A stretch of 64,000 nt of DNA from Rhodoplanes sp. Its GTDB lineage: Bacteria > Pseudomonadota > Alphaproteobacteria > Rhizobiales > Xanthobacteraceae. Within the stretch, counting starts at the first letter, position 1; each line of letters starts with the position of its first letter. The notes below the pieces were generated by a model. It did no database searches. It was not told where the DNA came from and saw nothing but the letters and a program-made list of their open reading frames with translations. Shown here one piece after another: positions 24,840 through 32,894 of the stretch. The translations under genes were made by a program, and so were the position numbers. Where the stretch lies: assembly GCF_013377085.1 (NCBI RefSeq), contig NZ_JACAAX010000028.1:21597-85596 (forward strand), given 5' to 3'.

Positions 24840-25739
24840 ATGACCGAGACAGCGCGCATCGCCGTCATCGGCGCCGGCATGATGGGGCACGGCATCGCCC
24901 AGGTCTTTGCGCTCGCCGGGCACCAGGTGGCACTCACCGATGCCCACGCTCCGACGCTGGCGAGCGCGCTCTCCCGCGTCGAGGCCAATCTGATCGACCT
25001 CGGCGAGGATGTTTCCGCGGTGAAGCGGATCCGCACGGCGGAAAGCCTCGCCGACGCCGTGCGGGACGCCGACTACATCGTCGAAGCGGCGCCCGAGAAC
25101 CTGGAGATCAAGCGCAAGCTGTTCGCCGACATCGAGGCGGCGGCGCGGCCCGACGCGATTCTCGCCAGCAACACCTCGGTGATCCCGATCACCGAGATCA
25201 TGCGGAACCTGGCGCGGCGCGAGCGCGCCGTCGGGACGCACTGGTGGAATCCGCCGTTCCTGGTGCCGCTGGTCGAGGTCATCGGCACCGAATGGACGTC
25301 GCAGGTCACCATCGACGTCACGATGGCGTTGCATGCAAAGGCCGGGAAGACTCCGGTTCACGTCAAGAAGGACGTGCCCGGCTTCGTCGGCAATCGCCTG
25401 CAGCACGCGCTGTGGCGCGAGGCGGTGGCGCTGGTCGAGCACGGCATCTGCGACGCCGAGACGGTCGACACCGTGATCAAGGCGAGCTTCGGCCGACGGC
25501 TCGCGGTGCTCGGGCCGCTGGAGAACGCCGATCTGGTCGGCACCGACCTGACGCTGGCCATCCACCAGACCGTGCTGCCGGCGATCGAGAGCCGGCCGGG
25601 GCCGTCGCCTTATCTCGAGGCACTGGTCAAGGACGGCAAACTCGGCATGAAGTCGGGCGAAGGGTTCCGCCGCTGGACGCCGGAGCAGCAGGCCGCCTTG
25701 CGGGCCCGCGTCGTCGACCACCTCAAGAAGGCCCGCTGA
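24840..25739 (+). CDS. 3-hydroxyacyl-CoA dehydrogenase family (carnitine-dehydrogenase-like)
   Basis: A 299-residue protein with an NAD-binding GAGMMGHGIAQ (residues 11-21), IVEAAPENLEIK, SNTSVIPITEI and the C-terminal helical domain with KKDVPGFVGNRLQHALWREA. The line THWWNPPFLVPLVEVI resembles L-carnitine dehydrogenases rather than fatty-acid oxidation enzymes (usually HFFNP). Such enzymes oxidise a beta-hydroxy acid to a beta-keto acid, the substrate type of the BKACE gene 78 bases downstream. This pairing is known in carnitine breakdown; whether carnitine is the substrate here is open. Confidence 0.8.
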   Translation: MTETARIAVIGAGMMGHGIAQVFALAGHQVALTDAHAPTLASALSRVEANLIDLGEDVSAVKRIRTAESLADAVRDADYIVEAAPENLEIKRKLFADIEAAARPDAILASNTSVIPITEIMRNLARRERAVGTHWWNPPFLVPLVEVIGTEWTSQVTIDVTMALHAKAGKTPVHVKKDVPGFVGNRLQHALWREAVALVEHGICDAETVDTVIKASFGRRLAVLGPLENADLVGTDLTLAIHQTVLPAIESRPGPSPYLEALVKDGKLGMKSGEGFRRWTPEQQAALRARVVDHLKKAR

Positions 25740-25813
25740 CCGAGCCCGCGGACTTTGTGCGCGCCGCCGCGTCGCCGGTCGACGCCGGCTCGCCGTACCG
25801 GACATCAGGAGAA

Positions 25814-26876
25814 GACAATGTCGAAGCTGATCATCACGGCGGCCGTGACGGGCTCGGTGCATGTGCCGAGCCTGTCGGCCTATCTGCCGGTGACGCCGGA
25901 GGAGATCGCGGCCGACGGCCTCGCGGCGGTGCGGGCCGGCGCCGCGCTGGTGCATGTGCATGCGCGCGACCCGAAGACCGGCAAGCCGAGCGCGGATCCC
26001 AAGCTCTACGAGGAGATCGTCAAGCGCATCAGCGCCGAGACCGACGCGCCGATCTGCATCACCACGGGCGGCTCGAAGGAGATGACGGTGGCCGAGCGGG
26101 CCCGCTCGGTGATGCTGCTCGAGCCCGAGCTCGCGTCCTTGAACACCGGATCCATGAACTTCGCCATCCACCCGCTCGCGGCCAAGATCAAGGAGCCCAA
26201 GTTCGACTGGGAGATCCCGTTCCTGCAGGCGACGGAGGACTGGATCTTCCCGAACACCTTCAAGACGCTGGGCGAGTTCGCCACCTTCATGGCCAAGGCC
26301 AGGACCAAGCCGGAGCTCGAGGTCTACGACGCCGGCATGCTGTCCAACGTGCAGTTCCTGCTGGGCACGGGCGTGCTGAAGGCGCCGATCCACATCCAGT
26401 TCGTGCTGGGAATCCTGGGCGGCATGCAGGCCAGCGTCGGCAACCTGGTGTTCCTCCACGAGTCGGCCTGCCGGATGATCGGCGAGGCGAACTTCACCTG
26501 GTCGCTGTCGGCGGCCGGCCGCGCCCAGCTTCCGATGATGGCCACCGCGATGGGCATGGGCGGCAATGTCCGGGTCGGCTTGGAGGACAACCTCTATCTG
26601 GCGCCGAAGCAGCTCGCCAAGTCGAGCGCCGAGCAGGTCGAGCGGATCGTGACCATCGCCAATGCGTTGAGCATCCCGGTGGCGACGCCGGCCGAAGCGC
26701 GACAAATCCTCGGCCTCAAGGGGGCCGACGCGGTCGGCTGGGCGAAGGCGAAGTCCGCGGCCGAGTGACGAGCCTTCGGGGCTCTCGGTCGTCGTCGTTC
26801 CGGACGCGCTGCTGCGGGCCCCGGAATGACGACGCCGAGGTGGTTACACGGCTGACTGACGCGAACGGAGGCACCC
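25814..26876 (+). repeat. 1,063-bp exact direct repeat, copy 2
   Basis: Identical in sequence to 16137-17199 and in the same orientation. The upstream context differs from copy 1 (CAGGAGAA here, GCATGGAGAC there), so each copy uses a different ribosome-site neighbourhood. Recombination between copies would delete or circularise 9.7 kb including iclR and the amidohydrolase unit. Confidence 0.93.
25818..26768 (+). CDS. Beta-keto acid cleavage enzyme (BKACE family), copy 2
   Basis: Identical in all 316 residues to the product at 16141, with zinc ligands His46 and His48 and the Arg252-x3-Glu256-Asp257 motif. Here it follows the carnitine-dehydrogenase-like gene and ends the operon that begins with the cyclase at 22741. 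GGAGAAGACA precedes ATG 25818. Because the protein is unchanged, the same keto acid is probably cleaved in both operons, or the duplication is very recent and has had no time to diverge. Confidence 0.88.
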   Translation: MSKLIITAAVTGSVHVPSLSAYLPVTPEEIAADGLAAVRAGAALVHVHARDPKTGKPSADPKLYEEIVKRISAETDAPICITTGGSKEMTVAERARSVMLLEPELASLNTGSMNFAIHPLAAKIKEPKFDWEIPFLQATEDWIFPNTFKTLGEFATFMAKARTKPELEVYDAGMLSNVQFLLGTGVLKAPIHIQFVLGILGGMQASVGNLVFLHESACRMIGEANFTWSLSAAGRAQLPMMATAMGMGGNVRVGLEDNLYLAPKQLAKSSAEQVERIVTIANALSIPVATPAEARQILGLKGADAVGWAKAKSAAE

Positions 26877-26976
26877 GGGCGCGTCGGTAAGAGAGGGTCG
26901 GGGCGGACGCGCGCCGGCCCTCTTCTGCTCTCCACGCCGGCGCGGCTCGAAACCGGAGCTGCACCTGAAACGCAAA

Positions 26977-27006
26977 AGCCGACGGGGAGGGGCCTCTCCG
27001 TCGGCT
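26977..27006. terminator. Terminator of atoDA
   Basis: Arms AGCCGACGG and CCGTCGGCT enclose a GC-rich loop. Read on the minus strand the hairpin is followed by TTTTGCG, so it ends the atoD-atoA transcript 34 bases after the stop. Confidence 0.7.
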
Positions 27007-27039
27007 CTCGTCACCCGGTCTTTCGAACGGGCCGCGGCG

Positions 27040-27702
27040 TCAAGCCGCGACGCCCAGATCCATCTCCGGGACGTCGCCGTCGATCACCAGCTTGGCGCTG
27101 GTCGCGGCGACGATCTGGTCCACCGTGACGCCGGGCGCCCGCTCGCGCAGCACCAGTCCCTCGTCGGTCGGCTCGATCACGGCGAGGTCGGTGACGATCA
27201 GGCTGATGCGCCGGATCGACGTCAGCGGCAGCGTGCATTTCGGCACGATCTTCGGCGCACCCCTGGCGGTGTGGTTCATGGCGACGATCACGCGGCGCGC
27301 GCCGGTGACCAGATCCATGGCGCCGCCCATGCCCGGCACCATCTTGCCCGGCACGACCCAGTTGGCCAGCAGGCCTTCCTCGTCCACCTCGAGGGCGCCC
27401 AGCACGGTCGCATCGAGATGGCCGCCGCGGATCAGGCCGAACGAGTAGGCGCTGTCGATGGTGGCCGCGCCCGGGATCGCCGACACGGTGCCGCCGCCGG
27501 CATCGGTGAGGTCGGGGTCGTCCATGCCCTCCGGCGGCTTGGCGGCCAGCCCGACGATGCCGTTCTCCGACTCGAACAGGATGTTGTCGTGCTCGTCGAT
27601 GAACTTGGCGACGCCGGTCGGCAGTCCGATCCCGAGATTGACCAGGCTGTTGGGCTTCAGCTCGCGGGCGACGCGGCGCTGGATGATCTCTTCGGGTTTC
27701 AT
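27040..27702 (-). CDS. atoA: Acetate/acetoacetate CoA-transferase, beta subunit
   Basis: A 220-residue cytoplasmic subunit carrying the catalytic glutamate in FESENGIVG, with GIGLPTGVAKFI near the start and GGAMDLVTGARRVIVAM in the core, as in AtoA/ScoB. With the alpha subunit it moves CoA between an acyl-CoA and acetoacetate or a short fatty acid. Its start overlaps the atoD stop (TGATG). In this island it can activate the acetoacetate released by BKACE to acetoacetyl-CoA, using the acyl-CoA or acetyl-CoA as donor. Confidence 0.88.
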   Translation of the reverse strand: MKPEEIIQRRVARELKPNSLVNLGIGLPTGVAKFIDEHDNILFESENGIVGLAAKPPEGMDDPDLTDAGGGTVSAIPGAATIDSAYSFGLIRGGHLDATVLGALEVDEEGLLANWVVPGKMVPGMGGAMDLVTGARRVIVAMNHTARGAPKIVPKCTLPLTSIRRISLIVTDLAVIEPTDEGLVLRERAPGVTVDQIVAATSAKLVIDGDVPEMDLGVAA

Positions 27703-28355
27703 CAGGCGGCCCTCTCGATGAGATAGTCGACGACGACGCCGGGCGTCTTCACCACGTCCGGGGGGATCATGCCGATGGGGAGGATCTCGCGCGCCTCGCA
27801 GATCACGGTGGCGCCGGCGAGCGCCATGATCGGATTGAAGTTGGTCGAGGTGAGCTGATACTGCAGATTGCCGCTGTAGTCGGCCTGGTCGGCGGCGATC
27901 AAGGCGAAGTCGGCCTTCAGCGGCTTGGCCAGCAGCCACAGCTCGCCGTCGATCTCGACCGTCTGTTGGCCGTCGGCCGCGATGGTCCCGAGGCCGGTCT
28001 TGGTCAGCACGCCGCCCAGCCCGTAGCCGCCGGCGCGGATGCGCTCGACCAGCGTGCCCTGCGGCACCAGCTCGACGTCGATCTCGCCGGAGATCATGCC
28101 CTTCTGGGTCTCGGGGTTGAGGCCGATGTGGGAGGCGATCAGCTTGGACACCGCGCCCGCCCGGATCAGCTTGCCGATGTCGACGCCCGGACGTGCGGTG
28201 TCGTTGGCGATGACGGTGAGATTGCGCTTTCCGGATTGAGCCAAGGCCTCGAGCAGGCGGTGGGGAGATCCCACGCCCATGAAGCCGCCGATCATGAGGC
28301 GCGCGCCATCGGGGATGAGCTTGACCGCGTCTTCCGGTTTCAGATGAGGTTTCAT
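27702..28355 (-). CDS. atoD: Acetate/acetoacetate CoA-transferase, alpha subunit
   Basis: A 217-residue alpha subunit closely following the AtoD pattern: MIGGFMGVGSPHRLLEAL, LTVIANDTARPGVDIG, IASHIGLNPETQ, VELVPQGTLVERIRAGGYG and NLQYQLTSTNFNPIMALA. It pairs with the beta subunit encoded immediately downstream with a one-base overlap. The long gap upstream (28356-28999) separates it from the divergent permease gene, so control of both from that gap is likely. Confidence 0.88.
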   Translation of the reverse strand: MKPHLKPEDAVKLIPDGARLMIGGFMGVGSPHRLLEALAQSGKRNLTVIANDTARPGVDIGKLIRAGAVSKLIASHIGLNPETQKGMISGEIDVELVPQGTLVERIRAGGYGLGGVLTKTGLGTIAADGQQTVEIDGELWLLAKPLKADFALIAADQADYSGNLQYQLTSTNFNPIMALAGATVICEAREILPIGMIPPDVVKTPGVVVDYLIERAA

Positions 28356-28999
28356 GAGGACACTCGTGGTTTGGTCGTTGACCGGGTGGGTCGGTCGATG
28401 ACCGGGCGCCCGCGTCGAGGCGCGGTGCCGAGTCGGAAGCAGACGGCCGTTTTATGGGGCGGGTCCGCAATCGCCGCATCGGTAATACACCTATGTCGTA
28501 GAGCTACGTCGTGATCGTGAGCGGGCACGAGATTCGCTCGACCGCCGGAAGGCGGCAGCGGTGTCGACGGTCGTGATTTGATCGTCGCCACGCCGAGCGA
28601 CACTCGGCTCTCGAATCAATTTTGTCACAAAACAGGAAAGTTGCTCGACAGCCGATTGCACCGCAACGACGTTTCGTGTAACGCTACCGTAAGCTGATTA
28701 TTAGGCCAGAGGCAACCCGTGTGCATCGCGGCAACCCCTGCAGAACAAAAGCCAAGTCGTATTGGTGCTTAATAGGCCTAGTACTTAGCGAAGTGAGCTG
28801 TTTGATATAAGTCAACGCTGCTACACAGGGCCGCGCCTACAGGCGATCTCATGTCGCAATGCTCCTTCATTGAAAAAATACAAAACAGGGCACTGCGTCG
28901 AAAGTAAAAGTCATGCCAACGACAGTCGAGGCGCCATCCTGACCAAGTAAAACCTCCGAGAGCGCCGGAACGTCTCAAATACCTTGGGAGTGCCTGCCC
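28356..28999. other. Divergent control region, unusually A/T-rich
   Basis: This 640-base gap between atoD and the GntP-family permease has no supported gene. It is clearly less GC-rich than its surroundings from about 28600 to 28930 (for example TGAAAAAATACAAAACAGG). It contains a FNR/FixK-like box at 28802-28815. Confidence 0.5.
28802..28815. promoter_or_regulatory. FNR/FixK-type box
   Basis: TTGAT-ATAA-GTCAA fits the FixK/FNR pattern TTGA(T)-N4-(A/G)TCAA, with one departure from the E. coli consensus (G for A). It lies 184 bases before the permease start, suggesting control by oxygen level. Confidence 0.5.
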
Positions 29000-30391
29000 A
29001 TGAGTTTCGTAATCTGTCTCGCTGCGCTCGGCTTTCTGATGTTCGTGGCCTACCGCGGCTACAGCGTCATTCTCTTCGCGCCCATCGCTGCGATGGGCGC
29101 GGTGTTGCTCACCGATCCTTCTGCAGTTCCGCCGATCTTCACCGGACTGTTCATGGAGCGGATGGTCATCTTCGTGAAGCTGTACTTCCCGGTGTTCTTG
29201 CTCGGCGCCGTCTTCGGCAAGGTCATCGAGCTCTCCGGCTTCTCGAAGTCGATCGTCTCGGCCGTGATCGGCGTGGTGGGGCGCGAGCGGGCGATGCTGT
29301 CGATCGTCGCGGTGTGCTGCCTGCTGACCTATGGCGGCGTGTCGCTGTTCGTCGTTGTGTTTGCGGTCTATCCGTTCGCCGCCGAGATGTTCCGTCAAGG
29401 CAACATCCCGAAGCGGTTGATTCCCGGCACCATCGCGCTCGGCGCCTTCACGGCGACCATGGATTCGTTCCCCGGTACGCCGCAAATCCAGAACATCATC
29501 CCGACCACCTTCTTCAAGACCACCACCTGGGCGGCCCCGTGGCTCGGCACCATCGGTGGATTGTTCATCCTGACCGTCGGCCTGATCTATCTCGACTGGC
29601 GGCGGCGGGCTGCGGCGAATGCCGGCGAAGGCTACGGCACGGGCCACATCAACGAGCCGGAGCCGATCAGCAAGGAGGCCCTGCCGAACCCGATCCTCGC
29701 GCTGACGCCGCTGCTCCTCGTGCTGGTGGTCAACTTCATCTTCACGTCCCTGATCCCGAAATACTACGGTGCCACCAGCGAGGTTGCCCTGGTCGCCGGC
29801 ACCAAGCCGATCGTCCAGCAGGTCTCGTCCGTGCTGGCGATCTGGGCCGTCGAAGGCGCGCTGGTGATCGGCATCCTGTTCGTGGTCGCGTTCGGCTGGA
29901 AGCAGGTGACGGCGAAGTTCGCCACCGGCAGCCAGCAGGCCATCGCCGGCTCGCTGCTCGCCTCGCTCAACACCGCGTCCGAATACGGCTTCGGCGCCGT
30001 CATCGCGGCGCTGCCGGGCTTCCTGGTGATCCGCGACGTCCTCACCGCGATCCCCAATCCGCTGGTCAACATCGCCGTCTCGGTGACGGTGCTGGCCGGC
30101 ATCACCGGGTCGGCCTCGGGCGGCATGTCGATCGCGCTGGCCGCGATGGCGGATCAGTTCGTCGCCATGGCCAATGCGGCGCACATCCCGCTGGAGGTGC
30201 TGCACCGGGTCGCCTCGATGGCGTCGGGCGGCATGGACACGCTGCCGCACAACGGCGCCGTGATCACGCTGCTGAACGTCACGGGTCTCACCCATCGGCA
30301 GTCCTACAAGGACATCTTCGCCATCACGGTGATCAAGACCAGCAGTGTGTTCGTCGTGATCGCGCTGTACTATCTGACCGGCCTCGTCTGA
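29000..30391 (+). CDS. GntP family permease
   Basis: A 463-residue inner-membrane protein with about 12 hydrophobic helices. Typical GntP-family parts are FMERMVIFVKLYFPVFLLGA, TYGGVSLFVVVFAVYPFA, GTIALGAFTATMDSFPGTPQ and GGMDTLPHNGAVIT near the end. GntP permeases import gluconate, other sugar acids or short hydroxy acids; relatives next to 3-hydroxybutyrate dehydrogenase are thought to import 3-hydroxybutyrate. The bdhA gene lies 258 bases downstream, so that substrate is likely (inference). GGGAG lies upstream of ATG 29000. Confidence 0.8.
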   Translation: MSFVICLAALGFLMFVAYRGYSVILFAPIAAMGAVLLTDPSAVPPIFTGLFMERMVIFVKLYFPVFLLGAVFGKVIELSGFSKSIVSAVIGVVGRERAMLSIVAVCCLLTYGGVSLFVVVFAVYPFAAEMFRQGNIPKRLIPGTIALGAFTATMDSFPGTPQIQNIIPTTFFKTTTWAAPWLGTIGGLFILTVGLIYLDWRRRAAANAGEGYGTGHINEPEPISKEALPNPILALTPLLLVLVVNFIFTSLIPKYYGATSEVALVAGTKPIVQQVSSVLAIWAVEGALVIGILFVVAFGWKQVTAKFATGSQQAIAGSLLASLNTASEYGFGAVIAALPGFLVIRDVLTAIPNPLVNIAVSVTVLAGITGSASGGMSIALAAMADQFVAMANAAHIPLEVLHRVASMASGGMDTLPHNGAVITLLNVTGLTHRQSYKDIFAITVIKTSSVFVVIALYYLTGLV

Positions 30392-30649
30392 GCCGGACCC
30401 GCCGTGCGGCTTCGGCCGCACGGCCTTGGGGTGCGTTCGGCGAGAGTGGAATCCGGTTTTGCGTCGAAACGCGCTCTGAATGCTCATGGAGCGGGCGTTT
30501 TCTTCACGCGAACTGGTGTCCACGTCGCTTGAAAACGCTCTCGTCGACGTCTCGGTCCCGGCGGCTCACGATAATGTGCCGCGGTGCGGTCCGGGACGCC
30601 GGCACGCGGCCCCGCCGCCTGCCGACAACACAAGACCAAGGAGAGTCCT

Positions 30650-31432
30650 ATGTTGAAGGGTAAAGTCGCCGTCGTCACCGGCTCGACCAGCGGCATCGGG
30701 TTGGGCGTCGCCCGGGCGCTCGCTGCCAAAGGCGCCGACATCATGCTGAACGGTTTCGGCGACCCCGCCGAGATCGAGAAGATCAAGAGCGGCATCGCGG
30801 CCGAGTTCGGGGTGAAGACCGCCTACAATGGCGCCGACCTGTCGAAGCCGGCCGAGACCAAGGGGCTGATCGAGGCGGCGACCAAGGAGCTCGGCAAGGT
30901 CGACATCCTGGTCAACAATGCCGGCATCCAGGTGGTGTCGCCGATCCAGGACTTCCCGGACGACAAATGGGAGCTCGTGCTGGCGATCAACCTGTCGGCC
31001 GCCTTCTACGCCATCAAGGCGGTGGTGCCGCAGATGCAGGCCCGCAACTGGGGCCGCATCATCAACATCGCCTCGGTGCACGGCCTCGTCGCCTCGACCA
31101 ACAAGGTCGCCTATGTGTCGGCCAAGCACGGCCTCGTCGGCCTCACCAAGGTGGTGGCGCTGGAGAATGCCGAGACCGGCGTCACCTGCAACGCGATCTG
31201 CCCCGGCTGGGTGCTGACGCCGCTGGTGCAGAAGCAGATCGACGCCTGGGCCGAGCGCGAGCACATCAGCAAGGAAGAGGCCGGCCGCAAGCTCCTCACC
31301 GAGAAGCAGCCGTCCAAGCAGTTCGTCACCCCGGCCCAGCTCGGCGAGCTCGCCGTGTTCATGTGCTCGGACGCCGCGTCCCAGCTCCGCGGCACCGCCA
31401 TCAACATGGACGGCGGTTGGTACGCCCAATAA
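30650..31432 (+). CDS. bdhA: 3-hydroxybutyrate dehydrogenase
   Basis: A 260-residue SDR enzyme that interconverts D-3-hydroxybutyrate and acetoacetate with NAD. It shows VVTGSTSGIG, VNNAGIQVVSPIQ, Ser142, Tyr155 and Lys159, and the substrate-binding residues Gln94, His144 and Lys152 known for this enzyme. The C-terminal SQLRGTAINMDGGWYAQ is characteristic. It starts at ATG 30650 after AAGGAGAGTCCT. Together with atoDA and the permease it links the acetoacetate made by BKACE with storage or import of 3-hydroxybutyrate. A strong terminator follows. Confidence 0.92.
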   Translation: MLKGKVAVVTGSTSGIGLGVARALAAKGADIMLNGFGDPAEIEKIKSGIAAEFGVKTAYNGADLSKPAETKGLIEAATKELGKVDILVNNAGIQVVSPIQDFPDDKWELVLAINLSAAFYAIKAVVPQMQARNWGRIINIASVHGLVASTNKVAYVSAKHGLVGLTKVVALENAETGVTCNAICPGWVLTPLVQKQIDAWAEREHISKEEAGRKLLTEKQPSKQFVTPAQLGELAVFMCSDAASQLRGTAINMDGGWYAQ

Positions 31433-31462
31433 GGCGCCGACCTTCGATACCAAGAACATGCA

Positions 31463-31495
31463 GACGGCCGGGCTCGCCCGGCCGTCGTTTTTTTT
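31463..31495 (+). terminator. Rho-independent terminator of bdhA
   Basis: GACGGCCGGG-CTCG-CCCGGCCGTC followed by G and eight T residues; the ideal form for + strand transcripts, 30 bases after the bdhA stop. Confidence 0.9.
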
Positions 31496-31516
31496 ATGTC
31501 GGGTGCGGGTGGGTCG

Positions 31517-32062
31517 TCAGCCCTGCGGCTGGCACTTGGCGGCCGAGACGGTGGCGTCGGCCATCGGCCGCAGGCCGGGCTCGGGGCTGAGCGCCCGCAC
31601 CACGATCAGGCCGGTGGCTGTCGGCGATTCGACGATCAGCCGGTCGGCCGCGGTCACGTCCTCCTCGGGCGGCAGGGCGTCGCGCTGGGCTGTGGTCATC
31701 AGGTCTAGCTCGATCTGGCGGCGGCCGGCGGCGCGGTCGTTGATCGCGTAATAGGCGACGCCGGTGCGGGTGTAGAAGGTCACCGAGGTGTAGGCTTGGC
31801 TCACCGGCGCCGTCAGCTTGATGGCGCCGGTGCCGAGATCGTAACGGCAGACCGAGGCCGCGAAGGCCGGGTCCATGAATGGCATCGCCGCCTTCTCGGG
31901 GGTCGGCTCGGGCAGCAGCGTGAAGGTGTTGACGGGCGTCACCGGCTCGAGCCGCGTATAGGCGTCGCGGGTCGCCGCCTTGGGCAGCATCAGGATGGTG
32001 CCGAAATGCACGATGCCGCCGAGGATCACGCCGGCCAGCAGCCACAGGAGCCAGCGGATCAT
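31517..32062 (-). CDS. DUF1254-like membrane protein
   Basis: A 181-residue protein with one N-terminal membrane helix (IRWLLWLLAGVILGGIVHFG), then a small beta-rich domain: FAASVCRYDLGTGAIKLTAP, SVTFYTRTGVAYYAINDR and AADRLIVES. This matches the short DUF1254 proteins that follow DUF1214 genes in Hyphomicrobiales. Function unknown; periplasm-facing domain inferred. It overlaps the DUF1214 gene by four bases (ATGA), so both are made together. Confidence 0.75.
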   Translation of the reverse strand: MIRWLLWLLAGVILGGIVHFGTILMLPKAATRDAYTRLEPVTPVNTFTLLPEPTPEKAAMPFMDPAFAASVCRYDLGTGAIKLTAPVSQAYTSVTFYTRTGVAYYAINDRAAGRRQIELDLMTTAQRDALPPEEDVTAADRLIVESPTATGLIVVRALSPEPGLRPMADATVSAAKCQPQG

Positions 32063-32652
32063 GAGCAGCCCTCCGGCACTGTGATGGAGGGCATCGGCGC
32101 CTCGCGCTCGGCCCGCGTCGCGATCCCGACCGGGGTGTCGTAGATGCGCAGCACCAGCATGTAGCGCTCGACGCCGCCGGTCGGCAGCCAGTTGCCGGGG
32201 CGTGCCCGCGGCGCCACCACGATCTCGAAGGTGCCGTCGGCCTTGCGCACCAGCTCCTGGCTGGTGAAGCCGTAGCGGCCGAGCGAGTTGGCGACCAGCG
32301 ATCCGTCCGGCCGGTAGAGCGTCACCGTGAAGTAGCGCGCCTGCGGCGTGGTGCCGGCGACCCGCACCTCGCAATGTCCGTCGAGCGGGCGGCCGGCGTC
32401 GTCGCCGCGCGCAATGAAGGCGACGCCGTCGCCGAGGCCGACCGGCAGCAGGCCGTTGCGCGAGATCGAGGCGCGCGCATAGGGGTCGACATCGGCGCTG
32501 CCGGCGCGCGGATAGGCCGTCCAGGCGCCGAGCGTGACGGCGCCGAAGGCGACGCCGCGGCTCAGCGCGAGCCAAGTCGAGCCGAGCCCGATCGCCGCGG
32601 CCACCAAGAGGGACAGAAGGGCACCGATCAGCAGCCGCACGGACGTGTCCAC
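32059..32652 (-). CDS. DUF1214-like membrane protein
   Basis: A 197-residue protein with an N-terminal membrane helix and a DUF1214 domain: GAWTAYPRAGSADVDPYARA, RYFTVTLYRPDG, SLGRYGFTSQELVR, PGNWLPTGGVERYMLVLRIYD. The family usually occurs paired with DUF1254, as here. Role unknown. Upstream on this strand is an intergenic palindromic repeat and then the PBP1A gene. Confidence 0.78.
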   Translation of the reverse strand: MDTSVRLLIGALLSLLVAAAIGLGSTWLALSRGVAFGAVTLGAWTAYPRAGSADVDPYARASISRNGLLPVGLGDGVAFIARGDDAGRPLDGHCEVRVAGTTPQARYFTVTLYRPDGSLVANSLGRYGFTSQELVRKADGTFEIVVAPRARPGNWLPTGGVERYMLVLRIYDTPVGIATRAEREAPMPSITVPEGCS

Positions 32653-32659
32653 ATCTCGT

Positions 32660-32812
32660 TTTCACCCTCCCCTGGAGGGGGAGGGTCGGGCGTCCGCGCA
32701 GCGGACGAACGGGGTGGGGTGAAGCCGCAACCGCCGGCTTCGCCGATCACCCCCTCCCGACCGGCCTGTGGCCGGTCGACCTCCCCCCTCCAGGGGGGAG
32801 GTGAAAGGAAGT
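32660..32812. repeat. Intergenic palindromic repeat element
   Basis: CACCCTCCCCTGGAGGGGGA at the left and its mirror-like partner CCCCCCTCCAGGGGGGAGG at the right enclose two smaller dyads (CGTCCGCGCAGCGGACG and GACCGGCCTGTGGCCGGTC). Such mosaic elements are common between genes in Hyphomicrobiales. Confidence 0.6.
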
Positions 32813-32894
32813 GACGCCGGGTGTTATCGCCGCGCGTCCCTCCGGGTCAAACGACAATTCAAGCTGCAGGGACACGAAAGAGCGCGGCGGACCT

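Noticed and set aside
23550..26705. A 1,051-codon open frame on the minus strand
   Set aside because: It is the antisense shadow of the cupin, SDR, dehydrogenase and BKACE genes; no domain or ribosome site.
23426..26890. A continuous open frame of more than 1,150 codons across the second operon
   Set aside because: It crosses four well-supported genes in another frame and has only Arg/Gly/Ala-rich noise; long open frames on any strand are common at this GC content.
28778..30523. A minus-strand open frame of 581 codons
   Set aside because: Antisense of the GntP-family permease; its Asp/His/Arg-rich sequence is typical of a shadow frame.
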